From JAFGGG01 sp964634205 (lineage in GTDB: Bacteria > Spirochaetota > Spirochaetia > SZUA-6 > RPPD01): 64,000 bases of DNA. The position numbers and the translations under genes are program-made. This document shows, piece after piece, positions 8,404 through 15,932 of the stretch (the stretch's first letter is position 1; each line of letters starts with the position of its first letter). The notes under the pieces are model-generated. The model searched no databases. It was not told the DNA's origin and saw only the letters and a list, made by a program, of their open reading frames with translations. Location: the NCBI GenBank assembly GCA_964634205.1, contig CAZWKE010000008.1, positions 37,911 to 101,910 of the forward strand, in the 5' to 3' direction.

Positions 8404-9207
8404 ATGAATGCAATTCAGTCCATAATCCTGGGGATAATCCAGGGACTTACCGAATTTTTACCCGTGTCCAGCTCCGGACATCTGGCCCTGGCCGATGTGA
8501 TTCTTGGTATTCATCTGGCGGATTCCACGCTGTTTAATATATTCCTGCATGTAGCCACACTCTGTGCGGTATTCATTGTTTTCAGGAAAAGGATCGGCGC
8601 GATTCTCATCTCGCTCTGGCGGTTTGTGACCGGAAAATCAGGACCGGAAGACCGGATCAACCAACGGTTGTTCGCCATCCTCGCGGCGGCCACCGCGGCT
8701 ACGGTGGTAATCGCCCTGCTGCTGTACAAAACCGTGGAGTATGTCACCGCCGCACCCAGGATTATCTCCCTTCTTTTCATAGCAACGGGATTGATTCTCT
8801 TGTCCACCCTGTTTTTCAGGGGGAAAACCGGTTACCGGGAACTCACTTTCTGGCAGGGGTTGGCTACGGGAATCGCCCAGGGGATAGGAGTGTTCCCGGG
8901 CATATCCCGTTCGGGCATTACCATTTCCACGGCCCTGGCCACCGGAGTGGAACGCGGTCATGCCGGTGAGTTTTCGTTCCTGCTTTCCATCCCCGCGATT
9001 CTGGGAGCACTTGTGTTTGAAATAAAGGACGCGGGAAGCCTGATAATGGATGTCCCGCTGCATATTATCGGTTTGGGGTTTATCGCGGCCTTTGTTGTGG
9101 GGATCATTTCACTGGTGGTGCTATTAAAGCTTATTCAATCGGGAAAACTGTTTGTTTTCAGTTTTTATTTAATTCCTCTGGGAATTGTCACGTTTTTCCT
9201 GGTGTAA
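8404..9207 (+). CDS. uppP: Undecaprenyl-diphosphatase UppP (BacA)
   Basis: 267 aa integral membrane enzyme that dephosphorylates undecaprenyl pyrophosphate to recycle the carrier lipid for cell-wall synthesis. The signature motifs are intact: QGLTEFLPVSSSGH near the N-terminus and GVFPGISRSGITI later on. The ribosome site AGGAGAG precedes ATG 8404 by a few bases. It sits just after the transglycosylase gene in a likely cell-wall operon. Its last 39 bases overlap the convergent sensor-kinase gene. Confidence 0.96.
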   Translation: MNAIQSIILGIIQGLTEFLPVSSSGHLALADVILGIHLADSTLFNIFLHVATLCAVFIVFRKRIGAILISLWRFVTGKSGPEDRINQRLFAILAAATAATVVIALLLYKTVEYVTAAPRIISLLFIATGLILLSTLFFRGKTGYRELTFWQGLATGIAQGIGVFPGISRSGITISTALATGVERGHAGEFSFLLSIPAILGALVFEIKDAGSLIMDVPLHIIGLGFIAAFVVGIISLVVLLKLIQSGKLFVFSFYLIPLGIVTFFLV

Positions 9208-11118
9208 CATTTTTCCCGGCTCTACAGCACTTAAATGCTTCTGTGCCAACCGGGAAAGCAGCGCGAAATCAATGGGTTTCTCCAGGACGTCACCGACACC
9301 CGACCGTTCAAGCCTCACCAGGTCATCTCGTCTGTACCCGTTTTTTTGAAACAGCTGCTCTGAGAGGATGATGGTCGGAACGCGTAAGGCGTTGGCTTTC
9401 AGTTCGTCCAGCAGAATGTAGCTGTCCTCCTCGATGCCGTCAATGTCGGCGATCAGCAGATTGGGGGTAAACTTGTGGTCCAGCACAAATCCCAGGGCCT
9501 GCTTGCAGCTGTCCGCACCCCTGACTCCCTGTAACCCACTGGTTTTAAAGAAATTCATGTAATTGTCAAGCATATCTCCGTCGCCGGCAATGATAAGTAC
9601 ATTTTTTGACGCAAGTGTAGGGGGAAATTCAACACGCAGCTCGTTTTTCCCGTCACCATCCAGATCAGGTTCGGAAACCTCGTATACCTTGGGGAACCCC
9701 ACAACAAAGGTCGCCCCTTTGCCGTACGCTCCGATTTCACGAATAAAACCGCCCACCGCTTCAATGGTTGTCTTAATATCGGAAAGGCCGATACCGTGGT
9801 CCCCCTCTTCCTCTTTATCCGAGTCTCCCTCGAAGATTGTTTTCTTTCTCTGGTTCTGGACCCCCGGACCGTTATCCTTCCATTCCAGGACCGTATAGTC
9901 CTGGTTATCAATCCGCTCATCACGGGAGGTAATCTTTATCCATTTGGACCCGCTGTCCATGGTTTCAAGTAGTTTTCTGATGGAATTCGTCAGCAGGTTC
10001 TCAATAATATTGATTAATGAAAAATCAAGAATCCGCAGATAAATATCCGGAGTGTGAAGTCCCACAATAAAATCAATCTTTTTTCCGCCCGTACCGGTTT
10101 CCAGTATTTCATGGTATTTTTCTTTGACCTTTTTCAGTATACCGGGTAAATAGCACGGTTTTGAGGTAAAATGTACGGTCTCACCCATAAGGGTACGTTG
10201 CACGGCCTTTACATAACCAAAAAGCGTTCTGTGCAGGTTCAGATCGGTTTTTTTACGCTGACACAGAAGGTCATCGTTTATGATCCGATCCAAATCATAT
10301 AATTCCTTTTTTAGTATAAGTGAATTGGAGCTGCGGCAATTGATTTCTTCCAGCAGGCTCTTGATCCGTCCCCGCAGTTTTTCAATGGCGGAGTTTTCCC
10401 TTCGCCCTATTGAAAACTGGATTTGCAGCATGTTGACAATGGAATGCAATACACTGCGGACAAACAGGTTGTTTTTCAGGCTGTTTTTCAATATGGAAAG
10501 CGTTTTGTTGGTCCTTGCGGCCTCCTGCTCAATGAGTATTTTTTCTATGGTGGTGGCATTAAACTCCTTTGATATCTGTTCCAGTTCCTTTTGTTGGTCC
10601 TCGAGCTCTTCGATTTTTTCATTGAGAATGCCGGAAAGTTTGTCTAAAATCTTTTTTTCCTGGGCGGCTTTTTCCTTAACCGTACGCAGTTCCTGGGTGT
10701 GTTTGACCTTTTCCAGACGGACATGGGTATTTTTTACCGCTTCTGCCACCGTAAATTGCATGTTTTCCGTTTCCCATGGTTTCTGTAGGATGCGAAAAAT
10801 ATTTTCCTGTTTACTTGTCTTTTGGACACTTTGGTAATGCTCCTTGTCACAGAGAAGAATAATGGGGGTATCCGGCATAAGTTCCTGAAGCTCGGATAAG
10901 AGGTCGTGCAGGATTTTTCCAGGGGGTTGATACTCAATGATAAGGGCGGATACATGAATACTGTTTTCCCGAAACTCGACAATTTTTTTTATGACATCAT
11001 CAGCGGGCGTAATTATGATGATCTCATAGTTTTGCTTTTTCCCCGCCGTAAGCTCGCTTTGCAGGCGTCCACTTTCCTGAGTATCGTTATCAATAGTAAC
11101 AATGACGTTTTTTCCCAT
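9169..11118 (-). CDS. Soluble hybrid sensor: pseudo-receiver / coiled coil / histidine kinase / receiver
   Basis: 649 aa with no membrane segment. Residues 1-125 form a receiver-like domain in which the phospho-acceptor position appears to be Glu62 (ALIIEY) instead of Asp, although the conserved Lys (LQKPW) is kept. A coiled coil (about 140-215) leads to VLHSIVNMLQIQ (His225), resembling the HisKA_2 phospho-acceptor helix. A HATPase domain follows, with the N-box around Asn374/Asn378, DNGPG (415-419) and GIGL (442-445). A second receiver (505-630) has Asp558 (LLIADID) and Lys (VLEKP). The target is unknown; no response regulator is adjacent. Convergent 39-base overlap with uppP. Confidence 0.85.
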   Translation of the reverse strand: MGKNVIVTIDNDTQESGRLQSELTAGKKQNYEIIIITPADDVIKKIVEFRENSIHVSALIIEYQPPGKILHDLLSELQELMPDTPIILLCDKEHYQSVQKTSKQENIFRILQKPWETENMQFTVAEAVKNTHVRLEKVKHTQELRTVKEKAAQEKKILDKLSGILNEKIEELEDQQKELEQISKEFNATTIEKILIEQEAARTNKTLSILKNSLKNNLFVRSVLHSIVNMLQIQFSIGRRENSAIEKLRGRIKSLLEEINCRSSNSLILKKELYDLDRIINDDLLCQRKKTDLNLHRTLFGYVKAVQRTLMGETVHFTSKPCYLPGILKKVKEKYHEILETGTGGKKIDFIVGLHTPDIYLRILDFSLINIIENLLTNSIRKLLETMDSGSKWIKITSRDERIDNQDYTVLEWKDNGPGVQNQRKKTIFEGDSDKEEEGDHGIGLSDIKTTIEAVGGFIREIGAYGKGATFVVGFPKVYEVSEPDLDGDGKNELRVEFPPTLASKNVLIIAGDGDMLDNYMNFFKTSGLQGVRGADSCKQALGFVLDHKFTPNLLIADIDGIEEDSYILLDELKANALRVPTIILSEQLFQKNGYRRDDLVRLERSGVGDVLEKPIDFALLSRLAQKHLSAVEPGKMLHQEKRDNSQRN

Positions 11119-11235
11119 GTAATATCCAGAATAAAAACAGAGAGCATACCCCGGCTGTTCTATTTTAGATTATTTTAATTATAGTAAAAGTGGGCAATTA
11201 ATTCTATAGTTAAAAATAAAAACCGCGCGTGTTCA

Positions 11236-11550
11236 TTATTCACCTCCGCGTAACACAGGCAGGAGTTTCAAGCCCTGTTTCCCGATTCCCTGGAAGGCAT
11301 ACGGTGAGCTTCGAGGTTTGAACGCACCGCCCCGCAGAATATGCGCACCGGCCGCCTTGACGGCCATTGCGGTCCCAATAATCTGCTCCCGCGATTCGAT
11401 CGAGCACGGCCCGGCGATCAGAGTAAAGCCGCCGCCGCCGATAGAGAGTGTCCGGCTGATGTGCACAATTGTGGGCCGGGTATGTGAAGCTTTGCCGGCA
11501 AGAATATATAATGGGGGATTTGTTTGCTGCGGTTGTGTTAATAGATCCAT
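11236..11550 (-). pseudogene. Truncated DAHP synthase (aroF-like), N-terminal third only
   Basis: The ORF reads into IAGPCSIESREQI, GAHILRGGAFKPRSSPYAFQGIGKQGLKLL, which is the phosphate/PEP-binding start of the Thermotoga-type 3-deoxy-7-phosphoheptulonate synthase barrel (normally about 340 aa). After KLL it runs into PVLRGGE and a stop, giving only 104 aa, so no complete barrel can form. The start ATG 11550 has a strong GGAGGAG site. The stop overlaps an ATG (TAATG) preceded by GGAGG, beginning a 9-codon ORF (MNTRGFYF, stop) that may be the remnant of the next gene of a former operon. An intact attenuator lies upstream. Confidence 0.8.
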
Positions 11551-11620
11551 GGTTCTCCTCCGTTTTCCGCATGATGTTCCGCAGGCTGCCCGCAAACGGC
11601 CGGTTTTTTGGCATGGATCA

Positions 11621-11656
11621 AAAAAAAGGCCGCCCGGCGTAACGCCTGCGGCCTTT
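11621..11656 (-). terminator. Transcription attenuator hairpin upstream of the aroF remnant
   Basis: On the minus strand AAAGGCCGC pairs perfectly with GCGGCCTTT, with an inner GGCG/CGCC stem, followed by a run of seven T. It lies between the aromatic leader peptide and the aroF-like start, the position expected for an attenuator. Confidence 0.85.
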
Positions 11657-11674
11657 ATCTTACGCTATAAAAAG

Positions 11675-11755
11675 CTACAAACGTTTCTCGGGAAAATAAA
11701 ACCAGAAATAATAAAAAGAGAGACTTTTGTAGTGTTTATAGATTTCGTTATTCAT
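11675..11755 (-). CDS. Aromatic amino-acid leader peptide (26 aa)
   Basis: A short ORF starting at ATG 11755 and ending TAG at 11675. Ten of 26 residues are aromatic, with the uninterrupted run FYYFWFYF at positions 14-21. This is the classic composition of a Phe/Tyr (Trp) attenuation leader: ribosome stalling at the run under aromatic starvation should prevent the hairpin at 11656-11621 from forming. Weak ribosome site (AGG nine bases upstream). It should have controlled the DAHP synthase gene downstream. Confidence 0.8.
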   Translation of the reverse strand: MNNEIYKHYKSLSFYYFWFYFPEKRL

Positions 11756-11772
11756 TACTACTACCTATATTG

Positions 11773-11802
11773 CATATAAGCACGAAAACAACCATCTGTC
11801 AA
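11773..11802 (-). promoter_or_regulatory. Promoter of the leader peptide/aroF unit
   Basis: Minus-strand TTGACA (11802-11797) is followed after 17-18 bases by TTATAT/TATATG. The transcript would start just upstream of leader ATG 11755. Confidence 0.6.
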
Positions 11803-11828
11803 GAACGGTATTCACCCGGGGTATGTCC

Positions 11829-12002
11829 TCAGGCATATGTGTCGACGATATTCCCCACTGCTTTGTCCTGCAGTTTCGGTAGCGACTGCATAAGCTGCAT
11901 GGCTGATTTCTGTTGGAAGTCCAGACTGTTTTTTAACATACGCACCGATACTTCCTGCAGCAGCATGTTGTTACCGCCCGCTGTTATTGCTCCTGTTTCC
12001 AT
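11829..12002 (-). CDS. YjfB-family putative motility protein (57 aa)
   Basis: The minus-strand ORF from ATG 12002 gives METGAITAGGNNMLLQ, then EVSVRMLKNSLDFQQKSAMQ and LMQSLP. This fits the pattern of the small YjfB family ('QVQQQASISVLKKALD..QQ..LLQML'), a helical protein found in flagellated bacteria and named for putative motility. A strong promoter ends 6 bases before the ATG and there is no Shine-Dalgarno, so the transcript is probably leaderless. Monocistronic. Function is inferred from the family only. Confidence 0.7.
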   Translation of the reverse strand: METGAITAGGNNMLLQEVSVRMLKNSLDFQQKSAMQLMQSLPKLQDKAVGNIVDTYA

Positions 12003-12008
12003 ACGTTA

Positions 12009-12037
12009 AGTATACGATAAAAAAATCTTTCGGTCAA
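12009..12037 (-). promoter_or_regulatory. Promoter of the YjfB-like gene
   Basis: Minus-strand TTGACC (12037-12032), 17-base spacer, TATACT (12014-12009). The -10 is 6 bases from the start codon. Confidence 0.7.
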
Positions 12038-12084
12038 AGGGAAGTTTTCGTTATTTCAGCGATTCTCATTTTTTATTGCTGTTG

Positions 12085-13359
12085 TTATTTTCCGTTTATG
12101 CCCTTGGTAATGTAGGAGAGGATCAAACGAGCGGCGTTTTGCGGGCCGTTCTCGTGCCTGATTTTCCGGCCCATATTCCGGGCGTTTTCCGCATACAGGG
12201 GATTGTTGCATACTTCATGTATTAATCCGGCCAGGTGGTCTACATTAAGCTCGTTTTTAACCAGCGGTTTCGGGCCAAGCCTCAGGGTATGAACCCGCCG
12301 GCCCCAAAACGGCTGATCACCGAAAAAGGCCACCACCCCTGTTGGTTTCCCCGCGCACAGTCCCGCGGCGGTGGTGCCGATTCCACCGTGGTGAATAACC
12401 GCCTTTACCCGGGGGAACAACCAGTCATGCGGCACGGAATCGATAATCAGGATGTCTTTTTCCCGGGGAGGACTCTCCATCCCACCCCAACCGGTCAGCA
12501 ATACGGCGCGTTGACCGCTTTTCTTCACCGCCTCTACCGTCATTCCGGTCAGCTGTACCGGGTCTCTGCCGGTCATGCTGCCGAAACCTATGTATACCGG
12601 ACGAGTTCCCTTTTCCAGAAAACGTATGAGGGCTGCGGACGGTGTGAAATCATGTTTTGAGTTGAGAAAACAGAAACCGGAAACATGGCAGTGGGGCGGA
12701 GCATCGGAAGGCTCGCCCAGAAACGAAGGACTGTAGAGGTGAATATGGGGAATCCCGATTTTGTGCAGGTATAACCAGAGGTTGTCCGGTTTTATGGGCG
12801 GCAGCCCCAGTTCCTCGCGCCTGGCCCGGCTTAAGTCTTTAAAAAGAGACCACAGGCCGTTAATACTCAGTTTGTTCAGGGTTTTGTTTACCCAGGACTT
12901 GAAGATAGGAGAAATAATAGGGACCATAATCGGCTCGATCTCTCCGGAAATGAACCAGGGGATGAGTGAAACAACCACAAAGGGCAGGCCGTACTTTTCC
13001 GCGGTGTGATACGCGTAGGCCGCAAAGGGGTGCGCAATAACCGCGTCGTATTCGGGAACGATCTTATCCACTTTGACCCACTCACAAAAGATCGGTTTAA
13101 AGAGTTTTTTGGCTGTGGCCATGTATTTTATGATATTATCGCCGGATTCAAGCCAGGCTTTCCCTTCCTCCGATTCGGCCAGCTGCTTGAAGCTCCCTCC
13201 GATCAGCCGGAAAGAAAGCCCGTATTCTTCCACCAGCGGTTTAAAATCAGTATGCGTCGTGAGGGTAACGGAATGCCCGTTTCTTTTCAGCTCGGCGCCA
13301 AGCGCGATAAAGGGCAGCACGTCTCCGGTTGTTCCCACGGCGATCATCAGAATTCGCAT
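12085..13359 (-). CDS. GT1-family UDP-glycosyltransferase (sterol/macrolide type)
   Basis: 424 aa with the two-Rossmann GT-B layout. The N-terminal acceptor domain begins MRILMIAVGTTGDVLPFIAL, and the C-terminal donor domain has PVYIGFGSM, VPHDWLFP and the nucleotide-sugar motif HHGGIGTTAAGLCAGKP (His323-His324), followed by FFGDQPFWG. This resembles the sterol 3-beta-glucosyltransferase/vancomycin glycosyltransferase group. The acceptor is unknown, possibly a lipid. Monocistronic; upstream is the LacI remnant on the other strand. Confidence 0.88.
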   Translation of the reverse strand: MRILMIAVGTTGDVLPFIALGAELKRNGHSVTLTTHTDFKPLVEEYGLSFRLIGGSFKQLAESEEGKAWLESGDNIIKYMATAKKLFKPIFCEWVKVDKIVPEYDAVIAHPFAAYAYHTAEKYGLPFVVVSLIPWFISGEIEPIMVPIISPIFKSWVNKTLNKLSINGLWSLFKDLSRARREELGLPPIKPDNLWLYLHKIGIPHIHLYSPSFLGEPSDAPPHCHVSGFCFLNSKHDFTPSAALIRFLEKGTRPVYIGFGSMTGRDPVQLTGMTVEAVKKSGQRAVLLTGWGGMESPPREKDILIIDSVPHDWLFPRVKAVIHHGGIGTTAAGLCAGKPTGVVAFFGDQPFWGRRVHTLRLGPKPLVKNELNVDHLAGLIHEVCNNPLYAENARNMGRKIRHENGPQNAARLILSYITKGINGK

Positions 13360-13489
13360 TGAAAATCCCTGCTCCGATTTTGTTTTTTTAATTCTATATA
13401 TAGTATTCCATGATTTTTGTAAATGGGATACGTGAAGAATCTGGAGAAGTCGAGATATTGGTATTTCGGAGGTTGTATGTAATTATCTA

Positions 13490-13718
13490 CACAGAGCTTC
13501 TGGGTGCCTTGGCTGAATTGAATAATAAGGGAATTAAGGTTCCGGGAGAGGTTCTGTTGGCGGGTTTCGATGATATTGCGGAGGCCAAGCCGGCAAATCC
13601 GTCCCTCTCCACGGTTTGCCAACCCATAAAACAGTTGGGAGAAATCGCCGCGGAAGTTCTTTTGGCCCAAATATACAGCGAGCAGGTTCCCGATATAATC
13701 AAACCGGACATGGATTAA
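13490..13718 (+). pseudogene. C-terminal remnant of a LacI/GalR-family regulator
   Basis: The frame open from 13410 shows homology only from about 13497: GALAELNNKGIKVPGEVLLA, then GFDDIAEAKPANPSLSTV and QPIKQLGEIAAEVLL. This is the last quarter of a LacI-type sugar-binding domain ('GFDDI...NPPLTTVRQP'). The DNA-binding helix-turn-helix and most of the sensor domain are absent, and the upstream sequence is the promoter region of the divergent GT1 gene. A terminator follows the stop. Confidence 0.75.
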
Positions 13719-13744
13719 TATCACATAATTTATCTTTTCCGCAT

Positions 13745-13769
13745 AAAAAAGCATGATGATTGCTTTTTC
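13745..13769 (+). terminator. Rho-independent terminator after the LacI remnant
   Basis: Perfect 8-bp stem AAAAAGCA / TGCTTTTT (13746-13753 with 13761-13768) and a 7-base loop, T-rich on the plus strand and A-rich before it. Confidence 0.7.
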
Positions 13770-13817
13770 TTCCCTTCGTACTATTTTCTTATTATTATTG
13801 ATGAATAAATATTAATT

Positions 13818-14618
13818 ATGGAAAAGAGTCGACCACTTAAAAACTACCATACCCATACCTTTCGTTGTAAACATGCCGCCGGTGAGGTGCGGGACTATGC
13901 CGCCGCCGCACTTGAACACAATATTTCGGTCCTGGGAATAAGCGATCACACCCCCTTACCGGACAACCGCTGGCTCAGTGTGCGTATGCACCGGGATGAG
14001 CTGGACGGATACCTTACGGCAATCGCAACCGCACGAAATGAGTTCCCCGGACTGACCATTCTTGCCGGCCTGGAGTGTGATTATTTTCCGGAGTACCATG
14101 ATTACTATAAAGAAGAACTCTTGGGCAGGTACGGTCTTGATTACCTCATTGCCGGAACGCATTTTTTTACGGTGGACGGCAGTTTCAGGGGCGCGCACAG
14201 CGGTATAATGGGGAGGAGTGAACTGAAGGCATATACCGCCGCTACGGTGAAGACCATAGAGTCCGGCCTGTTTACTTTCATCTCACATCCGGACATGTTC
14301 GGCATGTTTTATCTGCAATGGGATAAAGAAGCAGAGGCGGCCGCCCGGGAAATTCTGGGTGCCGCCGCGGATAACCATATCGCGCTGGAGTTAAATACCT
14401 TTGGATTGCGTAAAAATCCGGTGGTCAGCGGGGGGGTGGAGCGCGCGGTATACCCCCTGCCGCAATTTTGGGAGCTGGCAGCGGGGTATGATATCAGGGT
14501 TGTGGTAAACTCGGATGCCCATTCACCGGCCGAGGTAGCCGAGGGAATTGAACCCTGCCTGCGGCAGGCCGCCGGTTGGGGATTAACTACGGCGGATTTT
14601 TCTTACCTGGAAGCTTGA
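13818..14618 (+). CDS. PHP-domain phosphoesterase, histidinol-phosphatase (HisK/HisJ) family
   Basis: 266 aa. PHP metal motifs are in order: YHTHT (His11, His13), CKHA, GISDHTP, AGLECDY, GTHFF, ISHPDMFG, and NSDAHSP near the C-terminus. The overall layout matches monomeric PHP histidinol phosphatases (last-but-one step of histidine synthesis), but no other his genes are nearby, so another phosphate monoester is possible. No clear Shine-Dalgarno before ATG 13818. Confidence 0.85.
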   Translation: MEKSRPLKNYHTHTFRCKHAAGEVRDYAAAALEHNISVLGISDHTPLPDNRWLSVRMHRDELDGYLTAIATARNEFPGLTILAGLECDYFPEYHDYYKEELLGRYGLDYLIAGTHFFTVDGSFRGAHSGIMGRSELKAYTAATVKTIESGLFTFISHPDMFGMFYLQWDKEAEAAAREILGAAADNHIALELNTFGLRKNPVVSGGVERAVYPLPQFWELAAGYDIRVVVNSDAHSPAEVAEGIEPCLRQAAGWGLTTADFSYLEA

Positions 14619-14689
14619 ATTTCACTTGTATACACATTTTTTGTTATCCGCGTCATCATGGTTTTACTGAAAAATCGGGCCCATTTACC

Positions 14690-14717
14690 TTGACTTCACC
14701 TTTTTAGTTATTATAAT
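14690..14717 (+). promoter_or_regulatory. Promoter of the EIIA/antiporter operon
   Basis: TTGACT (14690-14695), 16-base spacer, TATAAT (14712-14717). A ribosome site AGAGGA follows at 14725-14730. Confidence 0.75.
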
Positions 14718-14732
14718 AGTAATTAGAGGACA

Positions 14733-15467
14733 ATGATGGACAATAATGGACAAAAGGGCCTTGAAAACGAAATAATGACACTCAGCCAGGTAGCTGTTTA
14801 CTTGAAAATCGCCGAAAAAACGTTGCTGCGGATGGCGCATAAGGGAGAGATCCCCTGTGCCAAAATCGGCAGCCAGTGGCGTTTTGTAAAACCCATGATC
14901 GATAACTGGCTGCTCTCCAAAATGAAGTATTTTAATCCCGACAATGAATTAAGTTCACTGCTGGCGGATGATGCAGGAGCCGTGATGCCGGTGACCCGTC
15001 TCATGCATCATGCCTTTGTAGCTCGTAATATAAAACCGGGAAGCAAGGAACAGGTTTTAGGGGAGCTTATAGAGCCCCTGGTCCGGGGTGGTATTGTCTC
15101 GGACAAGGCGGGTTACCTGAGGAAACTTCTGGCAAGGGAACAGCTTCTTACAACGGCCCTGGGTATGGGAGTGGCTGTGCCGCATATCAGAAATCCGCGG
15201 GAAAATCCGCCGGGGATCATGCTTATTGTCGTGGGAATCTGTCCGCCCGGAACGGATTTCGGGGCGCTTGATAATGAAAAGACCAGGCTGTTCTTTCTGA
15301 TCTGTACCGACAGTGAAAAGCTTCACCTGCGAGTACTAGCCCAATTAAACCGGATTATAAACGATCCCGCCCTGATAAAGGCGGTAATGCAGGCCGCCGA
15401 TGAACAGGCGATTATCGATATTTTTGTCAATAAGGAAAAGGAATTATTCCAGAGCCGGAGTGCATAG
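14733..15467 (+). CDS. HTH (excisionase-like) - PTS EIIA (PtsN-like) fusion protein
   Basis: 244 aa. Residues about 15-62 are a MerR/excisionase-type helix-turn-helix (MTLSQVAVYLKIAEKTLLRM, then KIGSQWRFVKPMIDNWL). Residues about 100-240 are a PTS EIIA fructose/Ntr-type domain with the phospho-acceptor in GVAVPHIRNP (His151). It may be a DNA-binding regulator whose state reports phosphoenolpyruvate phosphotransfer. ATG 14736 is better spaced from the AGAGGA site than 14733; the two differ by one Met. First gene of a three-gene operon with a second EIIA and an antiporter. Confidence 0.9.
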   Translation: MMDNNGQKGLENEIMTLSQVAVYLKIAEKTLLRMAHKGEIPCAKIGSQWRFVKPMIDNWLLSKMKYFNPDNELSSLLADDAGAVMPVTRLMHHAFVARNIKPGSKEQVLGELIEPLVRGGIVSDKAGYLRKLLAREQLLTTALGMGVAVPHIRNPRENPPGIMLIVVGICPPGTDFGALDNEKTRLFFLICTDSEKLHLRVLAQLNRIINDPALIKAVMQAADEQAIIDIFVNKEKELFQSRSA

Positions 15468-15475
15468 GAGGGAAC

Positions 15476-15931
15476 ATGAATTTTAAAGATATGATAAACG
15501 AACAAGGCATCTGCATTCTTGAAGAAAGTGATAAAAAACAGGCCCTGCTGAAGCTTATTGAGTGTGCGGTGAACCAGGGTGCGGTCCATCAGGAGAAAAC
15601 CCGGGAGCTGACCGAGCGTATTTTTCACCGGGAGGGGCTGATGAGTACGGGGATCGGGATCGGTATAGCCATTCCCCACGTTCGCTATGAAGGCGTAAAA
15701 AAGCCGCTGATCGTTATGGGAATCCAGCCGCGGGGTGTGCCCGGTTACGCCGCTATAGACGATCAACCGGTGCAGCTTGTGGTGATGATCATTATGGGCA
15801 AGAACCAGCACCGGGAATATATAGACCTGCTTTCGCATGTCGTCAGATTTTTAAAGTCTGATGAAATAAAAAACAAGCTGTTACAGGCACAAAACGCCAA
15901 AGATGCCTACAACCTGATAAAAGGAGCATAG
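15476..15931 (+). CDS. PTS EIIA domain protein (PtsN-like)
   Basis: 151 aa stand-alone EIIA of the fructose/nitrogen type, with GIGIAIPHVRYEG around the predicted phospho-His (His68). No EIIB or EIIC gene is present, so it is more likely a regulator than a sugar-transport component. GGAGG lies just before ATG 15476. It is 1 base from the antiporter start, suggesting that it acts on that transporter, as E. coli EIIA-Ntr acts on potassium systems. Confidence 0.92.
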   Translation: MNFKDMINEQGICILEESDKKQALLKLIECAVNQGAVHQEKTRELTERIFHREGLMSTGIGIGIAIPHVRYEGVKKPLIVMGIQPRGVPGYAAIDDQPVQLVVMIIMGKNQHREYIDLLSHVVRFLKSDEIKNKLLQAQNAKDAYNLIKGA

Positions 15932-15932
15932 T

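Noticed and set aside
11770..12009. 79-codon plus-strand ORF
   Set aside because: No ribosome site and an odd Cys/Ser-rich composition; it lies antisense to the better-supported YjfB-like gene with its own promoter.
14619..14732. Possible riboswitch before the HTH-EIIA gene
   Set aside because: The promoter -10 ends only 15 bases before the start codon, leaving no room for an aptamer.
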